From an uncultured Clostridia bacterium (GTDB lineage: Bacteria > Bacillota > Clostridia > Christensenellales > Aristaeellaceae), in the NCBI GenBank assembly GCA_934667105.1, contig CAKULG010000015.1:1-59932 (forward strand): a stretch of DNA of 59,932 nt. Direction: 5' to 3'. This document shows, piece after piece, positions 8,771-17,490 of the stretch; positions within the stretch are counted from its first letter, which is position 1, and every line of letters starts with the position of its first letter. A program made the translations under genes and the position numbers. The notes below the pieces were generated by a model, which ran no database searches, was not told the DNA's origin, and saw nothing but the letters and a program-made list of their open reading frames with translations.

Positions 8771-9574
8771 CAGCTTCTCCAGGGCTTTTTGCTTCCATTC
8801 GGCCAGCTTCCGGGGAAAGAGTTGCACGCTCATGCCGCCGTCCACCGTGATTTCTGCGCCGGTGACATTTTTGGACAGATCGCTGCCCAGATACCAGACG
8901 GCGTTGGCGATATCCTCAAAATCCGAAATATCGCCGATGGGGGTGAGCAGACCGTTGGCAATCTGCCGGTCGCCCATCTTTTTCCAGCGCTCGGTTTTGA
9001 TGGTGCCGGGAAGCACCACGTTGCTGCGAATGCCGTAGGGCCCCAGTTCCACCGCCAGGCCGCGGCTCATGGCGTTGATGCCGCCCTTGGAGGCGCTGTA
9101 AGCCACGCGCCCGGGAATGGCGCGATAGGAGGTATTGGAGCTGACGAACACGATAGCCCCCTTACCGTGCTCCCGCATGCGCAGGGCGGCCTGGCGGATA
9201 ATCATAAAATTCCAAACCAGGTTGGTTTCAAACACCCGCTGAAATTCCTCCACCGGGACGGTGAAGAAATCCTGGCCCTTGGCGGGATCGGTTCCAAAAC
9301 CCAGATCGGCGGAATTGAGGGCGACGGTTTCCACGAAGCAATCCTGGGCGTCGATATCCCGGAAAATTTCTTTAATGCGCTCTTCATCCCGGATATCCAG
9401 GGCGTAGCCCTTGGCATGCACCCCATGGGCGGCGGCCACTTCTCGGGCGGCCTGCTCCGCCCTTTCGCCGCTGCGGCTGGAGATGAACACGGCGTAGCCG
9501 TTTTCTGCGAATTTGTGGGCGATGGCCAGGCCGGTGCCCACCGTTCCGCCGGTGACGAATAATGCTTTCTGCAT
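8768..9574 (-). CDS. SDR family oxidoreductase
   Basis: The 268-residue short-chain dehydrogenase has the dinucleotide motif TGGTVGTG (residues 8-15), the SSN region with catalytic Ser, and YSASK for the catalytic Tyr and Lys. It ends with a family-typical VTGAEITVDGGMSVQLF. The start is the ATG at 9574, with GGAAG before it; the longer frame would run into the neighbouring gene. It is the last gene of a reverse-strand operon with the enolase-superfamily dehydratase and the glycosidase, suggesting oxidation of a sugar or sugar acid released by them. Confidence 0.9.
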   Translation of the reverse strand: MQKALFVTGGTVGTGLAIAHKFAENGYAVFISSRSGERAEQAAREVAAAHGVHAKGYALDIRDEERIKEIFRDIDAQDCFVETVALNSADLGFGTDPAKGQDFFTVPVEEFQRVFETNLVWNFMIIRQAALRMREHGKGAIVFVSSNTSYRAIPGRVAYSASKGGINAMSRGLAVELGPYGIRSNVVLPGTIKTERWKKMGDRQIANGLLTPIGDISDFEDIANAVWYLGSDLSKNVTGAEITVDGGMSVQLFPRKLAEWKQKALEKL

Positions 9575-9609
9575 AATAACGCTTCCTTTCAGGCGCGGCG
9601 CGCCAAAAA

Positions 9610-10770
9610 TCAGAAATAGAATTCGCTTTTCGCGGGGCGAATGTCCGTCAGCGCGCCGGTGTAATGGCGCAGCGTATGGGGCTGATAGGGATGCGCCAGG
9701 CAGGCCGTCTCGTCGATCTCCACGCCGATGCCGGGGCGATCGGGAATCTGGAGATAGCCGTCGGCGTAGGCGAGGCGCTCGTTGGTAACGTCCTTGCGCC
9801 ATCCCACATCGCTGTACATGATTTCCAGAATTTCAAAATTGGGGCAGCAGGCGGCCAATTGCAGCGTGGCCGCGTTGGCCACGGGGCCGGAGGGATTATG
9901 GGGCGCGAAGGGGATATAGCGGGCCTCCGCTTCCGCCGCCAGCTTTTTCAGCTCCATGATGCCTCCTGCGTGGGAAACGTCGGGCTGAATATAATCCGCC
10001 GCTCGGGTTTCAAACAGGCGCAGATAATCCCGGCGGCCGTACAGCCGTTCGCCTGCCGCAATGCGCACGGGGGATTGATCGCGCACGGCCTTGAGCGCTT
10101 CCAGGTTATCTGGGGGAACGGGCTCCTCAAAGAACATGGGATGATAGGGCTCCAGCGCCCGGGCGATGCGGATGGCGGTGGGCACGTCGAAACGGCCGTG
10201 ACCCTCGATGAGCAAATCCACATCGGGGCCCACCGCCTGGCGCACCTTTTCCACGCATTCCAGGGCGGCGCGCAGATCGGCGTTGGAAATGTTCATATAA
10301 TTTTTCCCAAAGGGATCCCATTTCATGGCGGTCACGCCCCGCTGCACGGCGATGCGGGCCTTCTGGGCGAATTCATCGGGGGTTTTGGCCCCGGAGAACC
10401 AGCCGTTCACATAAATGCGGGCCTTGTCCCGGCATTTTCCGCCCAGCAGCTGATATACGGGAACGCCCAGATGCTTGCCAAGAATATCCCACAGGGCGAT
10501 TTCGACGGCCGAAAGCGCGCTCATGAGCACCGGGCCGCCCCGCCAGTAAGCGTCGCGATAGATATCGTGAACGTGGCGCTCGATATCCAGGGGATTTTGC
10601 CCCGTTAGATATTCCCGAATGTGCTCCACCGCGCCCAGCAGGGCGTGCTCTTTGTATTCCAGGGTGGCTTCGCCCACGCCGTCCACTCCCGCGTCGGTAT
10701 ACACCTTAATGAAAACCCAGTTCGTCCGAAAGCAATCCACCACGAACGCTTTTACATCGGTTACTTTCAT
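9610..10770 (-). CDS. mandelate racemase/enolase superfamily sugar-acid dehydratase (galactonate dehydratase-like)
   Basis: The 386-residue protein has the capping domain (about 1-120) and the barrel with superfamily residues: E189 and H191 in EGHGR, E215/E216 in FFEEP, E241 in AAGER and H291 in APHNPSGP. The paired His 191/291 arrangement resembles D-galactonate dehydratase, where one His abstracts and the other donates the proton. Related RspA/ManD dehydratases are the main alternative. The likely reaction is dehydration of an aldonic acid to a 2-keto-3-deoxy acid. It lies between the glycosidase and the SDR in one operon. Confidence 0.85.
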   Translation of the reverse strand: MKVTDVKAFVVDCFRTNWVFIKVYTDAGVDGVGEATLEYKEHALLGAVEHIREYLTGQNPLDIERHVHDIYRDAYWRGGPVLMSALSAVEIALWDILGKHLGVPVYQLLGGKCRDKARIYVNGWFSGAKTPDEFAQKARIAVQRGVTAMKWDPFGKNYMNISNADLRAALECVEKVRQAVGPDVDLLIEGHGRFDVPTAIRIARALEPYHPMFFEEPVPPDNLEALKAVRDQSPVRIAAGERLYGRRDYLRLFETRAADYIQPDVSHAGGIMELKKLAAEAEARYIPFAPHNPSGPVANAATLQLAACCPNFEILEIMYSDVGWRKDVTNERLAYADGYLQIPDRPGIGVEIDETACLAHPYQPHTLRHYTGALTDIRPAKSEFYF

Positions 10771-10786
10771 GCTTTTCCTCCCTCGC

Positions 10787-12214
10787 TTATTGCCGCGGCG
10801 CGAAGGGCGCGAATTCCGCGTCCATCAGCACCAGCGGGCAATCCGTCAGCGGCAGGTTCACCAGGCGCTCGCAGCCGTGCGCGCCCTCCTGGCAGACGCT
10901 GTCCGGCAGGGCGTATACGCCGCCGTCGGCGGGGTTCAGCAGCACGGGGCGGCCCTTGAAGCAGCCCGCGCAGTCAAAGCTGACGGTGCCCTGGTAGGTT
11001 TCGGTCATCAGATTGGCGGGCCGCCAATAGCACAGCGCGGTGTGGCCCGCCCGGCGGAAGCCGTACATGGAAACGGGCAGGCGGCAATCCTCGCCAAAGA
11101 TGCGGGCGGAGGGCCGCGCCTTGCGAAGCAGCGGCAGCGTGCAGGGCTTCACTTCCGGGCTGCCCAGTAGTGCGCAGAGATTTTGCAGGGCGTAGTAGGC
11201 CTTCTTCGGCTTATATTCTCCGGTGCAGCGGCCGTTGTCATCAAATTGCGCACTGAGCACGCCGAAATAGCCGTAATCCTTATAGGAAGCGACGTCGCCC
11301 GCCGCGCCGTTGAGGGCCTCCGCCATATCCAAGGCGGAAAAATGAGAGGTGAATTCTACTGGCGCGGCCAGATCGGTAATTCGATTGCGCAGCAGATGCT
11401 TCATCTGTTTTTCCTCATCCCATGCACCGCCCCGCAGCGCCCCCGCCCCCAGGGAGGAGGACTGCGCGCCCGATTCGCCCTGAATTAAAGCGATTTGCGG
11501 GCTGTATTCATCCAGCAGCGCCCGCAGGGCCAGCATTTCGGGCATCGCTCTGCTGGCTTCGTCCCAGCCGTAGCGATGGAAGGAAAAAGCGTCGATTTCC
11601 CCGGCCATGCCCGTTTCCAGCGCCGTGCGGATATAGGCCAGATCCACCCCTGCCACTGCGCCGCCAATGGCCCGGGCCTGGGGATCCGCCGCGTGGATCG
11701 CCCGGGCCGTTCGCAGAGCGAATTCGCCGTATTCCCGGGCGTTTGCCCCGTGCTTCCAGCACCAGTCGCCGTCCGGTTCGTTCCAGATTTCATAATCCCG
11801 CACCCGGCCGGAAAAATGCCGCACCGTGGCCTGAACATAGCGATCCCATGCGTCCCGCTCCGCCTGCGTGGCGATAGGCGGCACGCCCACCGCGCCGAAA
11901 ACCGCCGCCGCCGCCGGGGTGTATACAGGGTTGCCGTACACCAGATTCAGCCAGGGGCGCATACCCCGGGCAAGCAGCGCGTCCACAATTTCATCCAGCC
12001 AGGAAAAATCATACGCGCCCGCCTGCTTTTCCGTGCGCGCCCAGCCCGATTGCAGCCGCACCCATTTTAGCCCCAGCGCCGCCAACACGTCGTAGGTGGG
12101 TGCGGGATCGTACAAATCCCGGTCCAGCTTTTCCAGGCCCACGCCCAGCCGGGAATCGGCGATATCCTGCGAGGAAGAAGGGAGCAAGCGGCCTATGCGA
12201 GAGAAACGCTCCAT
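10787..12214 (-). CDS. GH39-like glycoside hydrolase (clan GH-A)
   Basis: The 475-residue protein has no signal peptide. A TIM-barrel with the clan GH-A acid/base pair N-E is visible in YEIWNEPD (Glu about 146), and a plausible nucleophile is the Glu of IQGESGAQ (about 247). An early WVRLQSGWARTE segment resembles GH39 beta-xylosidase/alpha-iduronidase relatives. A beta-rich C-terminal domain follows. An upstream GTG (12223) is an alternative start. It is first in the operon with the dehydratase and SDR and would cleave an oligosaccharide inside the cell. Family number is uncertain within clan GH-A. Confidence 0.75.
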   Translation of the reverse strand: MERFSRIGRLLPSSSQDIADSRLGVGLEKLDRDLYDPAPTYDVLAALGLKWVRLQSGWARTEKQAGAYDFSWLDEIVDALLARGMRPWLNLVYGNPVYTPAAAAVFGAVGVPPIATQAERDAWDRYVQATVRHFSGRVRDYEIWNEPDGDWCWKHGANAREYGEFALRTARAIHAADPQARAIGGAVAGVDLAYIRTALETGMAGEIDAFSFHRYGWDEASRAMPEMLALRALLDEYSPQIALIQGESGAQSSSLGAGALRGGAWDEEKQMKHLLRNRITDLAAPVEFTSHFSALDMAEALNGAAGDVASYKDYGYFGVLSAQFDDNGRCTGEYKPKKAYYALQNLCALLGSPEVKPCTLPLLRKARPSARIFGEDCRLPVSMYGFRRAGHTALCYWRPANLMTETYQGTVSFDCAGCFKGRPVLLNPADGGVYALPDSVCQEGAHGCERLVNLPLTDCPLVLMDAEFAPFAPRQ

Positions 12215-12236
12215 TTCTTTCACGATCCTTTCATGA

Positions 12237-12374
12237 TTGAACGATTTGCCGCCGGGACGGCGAAAACGCCTTTCGAGAGATCATCCCGGCGAATTTTCTT
12301 TTCTATTATAGCACCAACCGTTCGGAGAACTTAAGAAGATTACACTCATTTTTTTAGAAATCGAACGATTTAGG
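12237..12374. promoter_or_regulatory. divergent control region with repeated GAACGATTT
   Basis: The gap between the glycosidase operon (reverse) and the lactonase gene (forward) contains GAACGATTT twice in the same orientation (about 12240-12248 and 12363-12371), 123 bases apart. ATTATA at 12305-12310 reads as a reverse-strand TATAAT for the glycosidase operon. The repeats could be operator half sites; no regulator gene adjoins them. Confidence 0.35.
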
Positions 12375-12395
12375 ACAAAAAACCGCTTTTTTCTG

Positions 12396-12425
12396 TTGCC
12401 CGTTCCCGGGCGACGGGGGTATAAT
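12396..12425 (+). promoter_or_regulatory. promoter of the lactonase gene
   Basis: TTGCCC (12396-12401) and TATAAT (12420-12425) are spaced by 18 bases. A small inverted repeat (CCCG TTC CCGGG) lies in the spacer. The ATG follows 34 bases after the -10 box. Confidence 0.55.
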
Positions 12426-12459
12426 CAGGACGAGCAACAGGGAAAGGAAGAAAGAAACG

Positions 12460-13458
12460 ATGTTATTCGCCGTTGGAACCTATACCACCCAGGGCGGGCC
12501 GGGGCTGGCGCTGATTTCCGCTCAGGGACAGAAAATGGAACTGCTGTGCGCCGCGGACGCACTGGCTGATCCCATCTGGGCGCTGACCGGTAAGCAGGGT
12601 AAAACGCTGTATGCCGCCTGCAACCAGGCGGGAAACGAGGGCTGGGTGGCCAGCTTTTCCTGGAGCCGGACGGGCCTGACGATGCTTTCCGCCCAGCCCA
12701 CGGGAGGCCGCGCCTGCTGCCATCTCTGCCTGGACGCGGAGGAACGCTATCTCTACGCCGCCAATTATCTGGACGGTTCGGTTTCCGTTTTCCCGCTGGC
12801 GGGGGAAAAGATTCTGCCCCGCTGCCAGTTTGTGCCCCATGAAGCGCCCCTGGGGCCGCATCCTACCCGGCAGGAATGCTCCCATGCCCATCAGGTTTCT
12901 TTCCGCCCGGGCACGCGGGAGCTGTTCGTCTGCAACCTGGGCACGGATCAGGTGCTGATTTACGATTGCGGGGAGGATGGAAAGCTGCTGCTTCGCCAGG
13001 CGATCGCCTGCAAGCCGGGGGCGGGGGCGCGGCATTTGATTTTTGACGGCCCGGCGCGCTTTTACCTGGTGGGCGAATTGGACGGCTGGGTGATGACCTA
13101 CGCCCTGAAAAACGGCGCGTGGGAATGCCTCCAGGCGCTGCCCACGATCCCTGCAGATTTTAAGGGGGTAAACACGGCGGCGGCCGTTCGCATGACGGAA
13201 ACCCATGTGTATGTATCCAACCGCGGGCATGACAGCATCGCCTGCTTTGACCGCCGGGCGGATGGCACGCTGGCGGGGCCCCGGCTGCTTTCGGTTCCCG
13301 GCAGCTTTCCCCGGGATTTCCTTCTTTATGAAGGGGGCTTCCTCCTGGCCCAGCAAAAGGGCGGCGGCGTGGCCTTCCTGGGCATGGACGGCGCGGTTGG
13401 CACGGCGCTGGATATTCCTGGCGCGGTTTGCCTTTGTCCGCTGCCCGGCGAAGCGTAA
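12460..13458 (+). CDS. lactonase family protein (6-phosphogluconolactonase-like beta-propeller)
   Basis: The 332-residue protein has the YbhE-type seven-bladed propeller pattern: FAVGTYT at the start, repeated L-Y-A-A-N blades such as RYLYAANYLDGSVSVF, HAHQVSFRPG mid-way, and HVYVSNRGHDSIACF with the typical SNRGHDSI motif. In the family it hydrolyses 6-phosphogluconolactone or other sugar lactones. It fits the preceding sugar-acid genes: a lactone from sugar oxidation would be opened to an aldonic acid for the dehydratase. GGAAAGGAAG precedes the ATG. Confidence 0.88.
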   Translation: MLFAVGTYTTQGGPGLALISAQGQKMELLCAADALADPIWALTGKQGKTLYAACNQAGNEGWVASFSWSRTGLTMLSAQPTGGRACCHLCLDAEERYLYAANYLDGSVSVFPLAGEKILPRCQFVPHEAPLGPHPTRQECSHAHQVSFRPGTRELFVCNLGTDQVLIYDCGEDGKLLLRQAIACKPGAGARHLIFDGPARFYLVGELDGWVMTYALKNGAWECLQALPTIPADFKGVNTAAAVRMTETHVYVSNRGHDSIACFDRRADGTLAGPRLLSVPGSFPRDFLLYEGGFLLAQQKGGGVAFLGMDGAVGTALDIPGAVCLCPLPGEA

Positions 13459-13527
13459 AACGCCGTATTTATTCGCATAAAAAATCGATGAACCGCGCAT
13501 GCTGATTCCTGAAGGGAGGGAAGAAGC

Positions 13528-13983
13528 GTGCGCGGTAAATTGTTTGTTCTGGCGCTGGTTTGCGCGCTGCTTTTTTCCTTTCCCGCCCGGGGAGAGGGCC
13601 CCTGGCGCATGCGGGTTATCGCCCGGGGAAACAGCCGTCTGGCCCAGGCGGAAAAGCTGGCGGTGCGGGATTGCGCCCTGGCGCGGGCCCCTGGCGCATC
13701 CGGCATGACGGCGGCGGCCTTTGCGCGCATGGCCTGGGCCGCCCGAAAACGGGCGGATTGCCGGGTGACGCTGCGGTGCTATTCCCCAGGCGGAGCCATC
13801 GCCCCCGCGCCCACCGTGTATATCACGATTGGGAGGGGCGAGGGGCATAATTGGTGGGGCGCGCTGTATCCCCAGGCCGCCGCCCTGACGGCGGAGGAAA
13901 CGGGGGAGCGGGAAGCGGAGGTGGTTTGGCCTCTTTGGGATTGGCTGCGCGGGGTGCTGACGGGCTGGGGAATCATGTGGTAA
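13528..13983 (+). CDS. spoIIR: stage II sporulation protein R (short form)
   Basis: The 151-residue exported protein has an N-terminal hydrophobic segment (residues 4-20). Two conserved SpoIIR blocks follow: RMRVIARGNSRLAQAEKLAV (counterpart of the IR-HVIANSDS-K-VRD block) and VYITIGRGEGHNWWGALYP (counterpart of IGEGKGENWWCVLFP). In Bacillus, SpoIIR is made in the forespore under sigma-F and signals across the septum to activate SpoIIGA processing of pro-sigma-E. This copy is well short of the usual 200 or more residues, and the region between the blocks is compressed. GTG start with GGGAGGGAAG upstream. Confidence 0.8.
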   Translation: MRGKLFVLALVCALLFSFPARGEGPWRMRVIARGNSRLAQAEKLAVRDCALARAPGASGMTAAAFARMAWAARKRADCRVTLRCYSPGGAIAPAPTVYITIGRGEGHNWWGALYPQAAALTAEETGEREAEVVWPLWDWLRGVLTGWGIMW

Positions 13984-13994
13984 ACGAAAAAAAT

Positions 13995-14048
13995 GCGCTT
14001 CCTCCGGAGGGCGGGAACGGCCCGCCGGTTTCGGGGAAGCGCTTTTTT
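13995..14048. terminator. bidirectional terminator between spoIIR and the membrane-protein gene
   Basis: The outer stem GCGCTTCC (13995-14002) pairs with GGAAGCGC (14035-14042), followed by six T; the left side begins in an A run, so it works on both strands. An inner hairpin GGCGGG/CCCGCC is enclosed. This is the only convergent gap in the window without any sign of the GCGGGGGAACC repeat. Confidence 0.85.
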
Positions 14049-14058
14049 CAATCAAGAA

Positions 14059-14541
14059 TTATTGACCGGCCAGCAGGGTTTGCAGCGTGGTCAGATGGGT
14101 TAAAAGCAGGGTGCGGGTATCCATGGTGGAGGTGGTGGCGGCCTGGGTCTGGGCCTCGAAGGTTTCCAGATCGCTATAGAGGGAGGTGAAGGCCTGCTCC
14201 GGGGCCAGGCGGCCGCTTTCACCCCCGGCCAGCGCCATGCTCAGGGCGTTCAGCTGCTCCATATAATATACATACTGGCGTACCTTGGAAAGCCGGGCGG
14301 AGGTGTTGGAGGCCACCACGCCGGACATGCGGTTCACTTCCTCCACCGCGGAGGCGGCGGCGCTGAGCATGCGCTGACTCATCTGCGTCTGCGCCTTGCT
14401 GCGATAAGCGGAGGCCCGCAGATACGCCGCCCCGAAAATCAGCGAAAGGCAGAAAAAGAACAGGCAGGCGATAACCAGGATTCTGCGGCGAAGGCGGGTG
14501 TCGGTGACGTTCATGTGCACCTTGAGCGTGTTTCGATACAT
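14059..14541 (-). CDS. hypothetical single-pass membrane protein
   Basis: Not recognised. The 160-residue product has a basic N-terminus (RLRRR) and one strong transmembrane segment (about residues 22-42, ILVIACLFFFCLSLIFGAAY). A Ser/Thr/Ala/Gln-rich helical ectodomain follows that looks coiled-coil-like (residues 55-155). The topology suggests an anchor with an extracytoplasmic helical bundle, like short chemoreceptor or sensor ectodomains, but no signalling domain follows. It lies downstream of an AraC gene, separated by an unusual palindrome-rich gap. Confidence 0.6.
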   Translation of the reverse strand: MYRNTLKVHMNVTDTRLRRRILVIACLFFFCLSLIFGAAYLRASAYRSKAQTQMSQRMLSAAASAVEEVNRMSGVVASNTSARLSKVRQYVYYMEQLNALSMALAGGESGRLAPEQAFTSLYSDLETFEAQTQAATTSTMDTRTLLLTHLTTLQTLLAGQ

Positions 14542-14594
14542 AAAGAATCTCCTTTAATGATTGCCGGCGCGGCGCTTGCGGATTTTGGGACGCG

Positions 14595-14763
14595 GAAAAT
14601 TGAAAAAGTGATTTTCTTAACCCAATTATACCATGATTGCCGCCCTGCGGTTTACGAACCGCCGCCCACACCGCGTCCTATTATATCATGATTGTCAGCG
14701 TAACGTTTACAGCGTTCCGCTGACTCGGAAAACCGCAAAAGCGTTTTTCCTAATCCTATTATA
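14595..14763 (-). repeat. tandem palindromes alternating with TATAAT-like boxes
   Basis: Four consecutive hairpins lie here: GAAAAT/ATTTTC (14595-14616), a perfect GCGGTT-TACG-AACCGC (14647-14662), GTCAGCG/CGCTGAC (14694-14724) and GGAAAA/TTTTCC (14727-14750). Interspersed are three ATTATA boxes (14625-14630, 14680-14685, 14758-14763), each TATAAT on the reverse strand. The boxes share the context ATTATAYCATGATTG in two cases. They may be tandem promoters for the membrane-protein gene downstream or modular decay products of one repeat; good -35 boxes are lacking. Confidence 0.45.
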
Positions 14764-14793
14764 TCATACAAACGCGCGTTCGTAAAGCGCGCC

Positions 14794-15555
14794 TTATTTG
14801 CGGAATTGCCCCGGCGAAAGGCCGGTGAGCTGCTTAAACTGGCGAATGAAATGGTAAACGTTATGATAGCCGGTTTTTTCCGCTGTTCGGGCCACCGATT
14901 CCCCCTGGGAAAGCATATTTTTCGCCTTTTCGATGCGCATCAGAATTAAATCCCGGTTGGGGGAGATGGAAAACATGCGCCGGTACAGGGGGTAGAGCCG
15001 GGGCACGCTGACATGCGCGATTTGCGCCATGCGCTCGTTGGGCCAATCCGCTTCGGGATGCAGCAGCATCTGCGCCCGCAGCGCCCGCAGCTCGTCCGCC
15101 GCGGCCTGGGAGACGGGGGACGGCGTTTCCCCCGCCTGATCCCGGGCAAGCAGCACCAGAAGCTGTGTCAGCAGGGCCTGGCACATTGCGGGGCAATGAC
15201 TGCGCTGGGCGAAGCATTCCGCCTCCAGCCGGGCGATCAGCTCGGTAATCTGGCGGCCGCAGGCGGCGTGATACAGCGTGTTCGTCCGCAGGCCTACGGC
15301 CGCCATTTCCGCCTCCACGGGCCCCAGCAGATGCATCCAATCGTGCAGCAGCGGGCCGGGGGATAGAAAATGGTGCGGCTGGCCGGGGACGCAGAGAATG
15401 AAGCCTCCCGGCTGCACCGGCGTCCATTTCCCGCCCAGGCTGAAAAGCACGGGCGTTTGAAAATGCAGGAACACGGCGTCCTCCGCGCCCTCCGGCCGCC
15501 GCAGGATAAAGCCCGCCTGCTCGGGCCAGCTATGGCGTATGCGCACGATCTCCAC
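14794..15555 (-). CDS. AraC family transcriptional regulator
   Basis: The 253-residue protein has a cupin-like N-terminal half (residues 1-130) and a C-terminal AraC DNA-binding domain with MAQIAHVSVPRLYPLYRRMF and the second helix-turn-helix VARTAEKTGYHNVYHFIRQF, ending LTGLSPGQFRK. The start is the GTG at 15555, with AAGGGAGGG 6 bases before it. It is divergent from the GH2 glycosidase gene and probably regulates it. Confidence 0.9.
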   Translation of the reverse strand: MEIVRIRHSWPEQAGFILRRPEGAEDAVFLHFQTPVLFSLGGKWTPVQPGGFILCVPGQPHHFLSPGPLLHDWMHLLGPVEAEMAAVGLRTNTLYHAACGRQITELIARLEAECFAQRSHCPAMCQALLTQLLVLLARDQAGETPSPVSQAAADELRALRAQMLLHPEADWPNERMAQIAHVSVPRLYPLYRRMFSISPNRDLILMRIEKAKNMLSQGESVARTAEKTGYHNVYHFIRQFKQLTGLSPGQFRK

Positions 15556-15659
15556 GGCGCGCCCTCCCTTGCCCGCACGGTTCGCGCTGCTTCTCGGACG
15601 GGCGGTTTTTACTGTAGCGGAAACGATAGAAAATGTCAATATTTCGATACGTTTTTTTA

Positions 15660-15688
15660 TTGCGATAAAAGAGAAACCGCTTTATAAT
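15660..15688 (+). promoter_or_regulatory. promoter of the GH2 glycosidase gene
   Basis: TTGCGA (15660-15665) and a perfect TATAAT (15683-15688) are 17 bases apart, and the ATG is 32 bases downstream. The AT-rich stretch just upstream, in the divergent gap with the AraC gene, is the likely operator region. Confidence 0.65.
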
Positions 15689-15720
15689 ACATATAAAATT
15701 TGCATGCGAAAGGATAGAAG

Positions 15721-17454
15721 ATGCGTATGATCAATTCCGCGATTCCCCGGGAAGAATACCCCCGGCCGCAGTTTGCCCGCTCCACCTGGATGAACCTGAA
15801 CGGCGTATGGCAGTTTGAAATGGATCTGGGCGCTTCCGGCCGCGCCCGGGGCCTGATTGAAAAGGAAAAGCTGGAGCGGGAAATTCTCGTTCCCTTCTGC
15901 CCGGAAAGCGCGCTTTCCGGCGTAAACTATAAGGATTTTATGGCCGCCGTCTGGTATCGGCGCACCTTTGATCTGCCCCCGGAAGCGGAGGGCAAGCGCG
16001 TGCTGCTGCATTTTGGGGCGGTGGATTACCGCTGCGAAGCCTGGGTGAACGGCCAGAGCGTGGGCGTGCATGAAGGGGGGTACGCCTCCTTCACCTTCGA
16101 AATCACCGCCGCCCTTCACGGCGGGGAAAACACGCTGGTCGTCTGCGCGGACGATCGCCAGCGGGAAGGCCGGCAGCCCTTCGGCAAGCAATCCGACCGC
16201 TATGCGTCCTATGGCTGCTCCTACACCCGCACCACGGGCATCTGGCAGACGGTGTGGCTGGAATGGGTGAACCCCGTTTATATCGAATCGGCGCAATACA
16301 TCCCGGATGCGGAAAACGGCACGCTTTTTGTGGACGCGCTGATTTCGGGGAACGCCCGGGGCATGGAGCTCAGCGCCCAGGCCTCCTTCCAGGGCTCGTT
16401 CCAGGGCGCGGGCCGCGCCTGGGTGGACGGCGCGCACGCCCGGCTTCTGCTGAAAATGGAAGAAAAGCACCTCTGGGCCCCCGGCGAGCCCAACCTTTAC
16501 GATTTGAAGCTGACGCTGGAAAAGGAAGGCGCGGTTCAGGATACGGCGGACAGCTATTTCGCCCTGCGCACCATTTCCTTTGACGGAAAAAAATGCCTGA
16601 TAAACGGCAAACCCGTGTTCCAGCGCCTGGTGCTGGACCAGGGGTTCTATCCCGACGGTATTTATACCGCGCCCACGGATGAGGCGCTGAAAAACGATAT
16701 TCTTCTTTCCATGCAGATGGGCTTCAACGGCGCGCGGCTGCATCAGAAGGTGTTTGAGCAGCGGTTCCTATATTGGGCCGATCAGCTGGGCTATATTTGC
16801 TGGGGCGAAATGGCCAGCTGGGGCATCGATCCCGCCCGGCCCCACACCCTGGGCGTTTTCCTGAAGGAATGGCTGGAAATCGTGAAGCGGGATTTCAACG
16901 CCCCCTGCCTGGTGGGCTGGTGCCCCTACAACGAGGTCTGGTTTGAATCGGGAGACGGGCTGCGGCAGCTGACCCTGGAAACCACCTATCGCGCCACCAA
17001 GGCCGCCGATCCCACCCGCCCCTGCATCGACGCCAGCGGCGGCCTGCACACCGAAACGGATATTTTCGATACCCACGATTACGAGCAGGATCCCGCCGTG
17101 TTCGGCAAGCATTACGCCCCCGGCGCGGAGTTGTACGACTGGCAGGCGGGCAAGCAGCATTACGATGGCAAGAAGCCCGTGTTCGTCAGCGAATACGGCG
17201 GCATCCGCTGGTCGCAGGACGCTTCGGGCTGGGGCTATGGCCGCGGCCCCGAAACCAAGGAGGAATTCCTTGCCCGCTATGAGGGGCTAACTACAACGCT
17301 GCTGAATAATCCCGAGCATATGGGCTTTTGCTACACCCAGCTCACCGACGTGGAGCAGGAGCAGAACGGCCTGTACACCTATCAGCGCGCGGCTAAATTC
17401 CCGCCCGAGGCGATTGCCGAGATCAACCGGCGCAAGGCGGCTATTGAAGAATAA
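15721..17454 (+). CDS. glycoside hydrolase family 2 (beta-galactosidase/beta-glucuronidase-like)
   Basis: The 577-residue cytoplasmic enzyme has the GH2 order: jelly-roll sugar-binding domain (about 1-180, WMNLNGVWQFEMD and AAVWYRRTFDLP), immunoglobulin-like domain (180-280) and a TIM barrel. The acid/base is the Glu of GWCPYNEVW (about 405) and the nucleophile the Glu of FVSEYGGIRW (about 491). It lacks the fifth LacZ domain and is the size of compact GH2 enzymes. AAAGGA lies 6 bases before the ATG. It is paired with a divergent AraC regulator and ends at a palindromic repeat terminator. Confidence 0.88.
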   Translation: MRMINSAIPREEYPRPQFARSTWMNLNGVWQFEMDLGASGRARGLIEKEKLEREILVPFCPESALSGVNYKDFMAAVWYRRTFDLPPEAEGKRVLLHFGAVDYRCEAWVNGQSVGVHEGGYASFTFEITAALHGGENTLVVCADDRQREGRQPFGKQSDRYASYGCSYTRTTGIWQTVWLEWVNPVYIESAQYIPDAENGTLFVDALISGNARGMELSAQASFQGSFQGAGRAWVDGAHARLLLKMEEKHLWAPGEPNLYDLKLTLEKEGAVQDTADSYFALRTISFDGKKCLINGKPVFQRLVLDQGFYPDGIYTAPTDEALKNDILLSMQMGFNGARLHQKVFEQRFLYWADQLGYICWGEMASWGIDPARPHTLGVFLKEWLEIVKRDFNAPCLVGWCPYNEVWFESGDGLRQLTLETTYRATKAADPTRPCIDASGGLHTETDIFDTHDYEQDPAVFGKHYAPGAELYDWQAGKQHYDGKKPVFVSEYGGIRWSQDASGWGYGRGPETKEEFLARYEGLTTTLLNNPEHMGFCYTQLTDVEQEQNGLYTYQRAAKFPPEAIAEINRRKAAIEE

Positions 17455-17490
17455 TTCAGAAAAGGAACTGCGAAAAACAAAATAAAATAC

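Noticed and set aside
12463..14055. A 530-codon reverse open frame opposite the lactonase and spoIIR
   Set aside because: Both forward genes have clear motifs; the reverse product has no recognisable fold.
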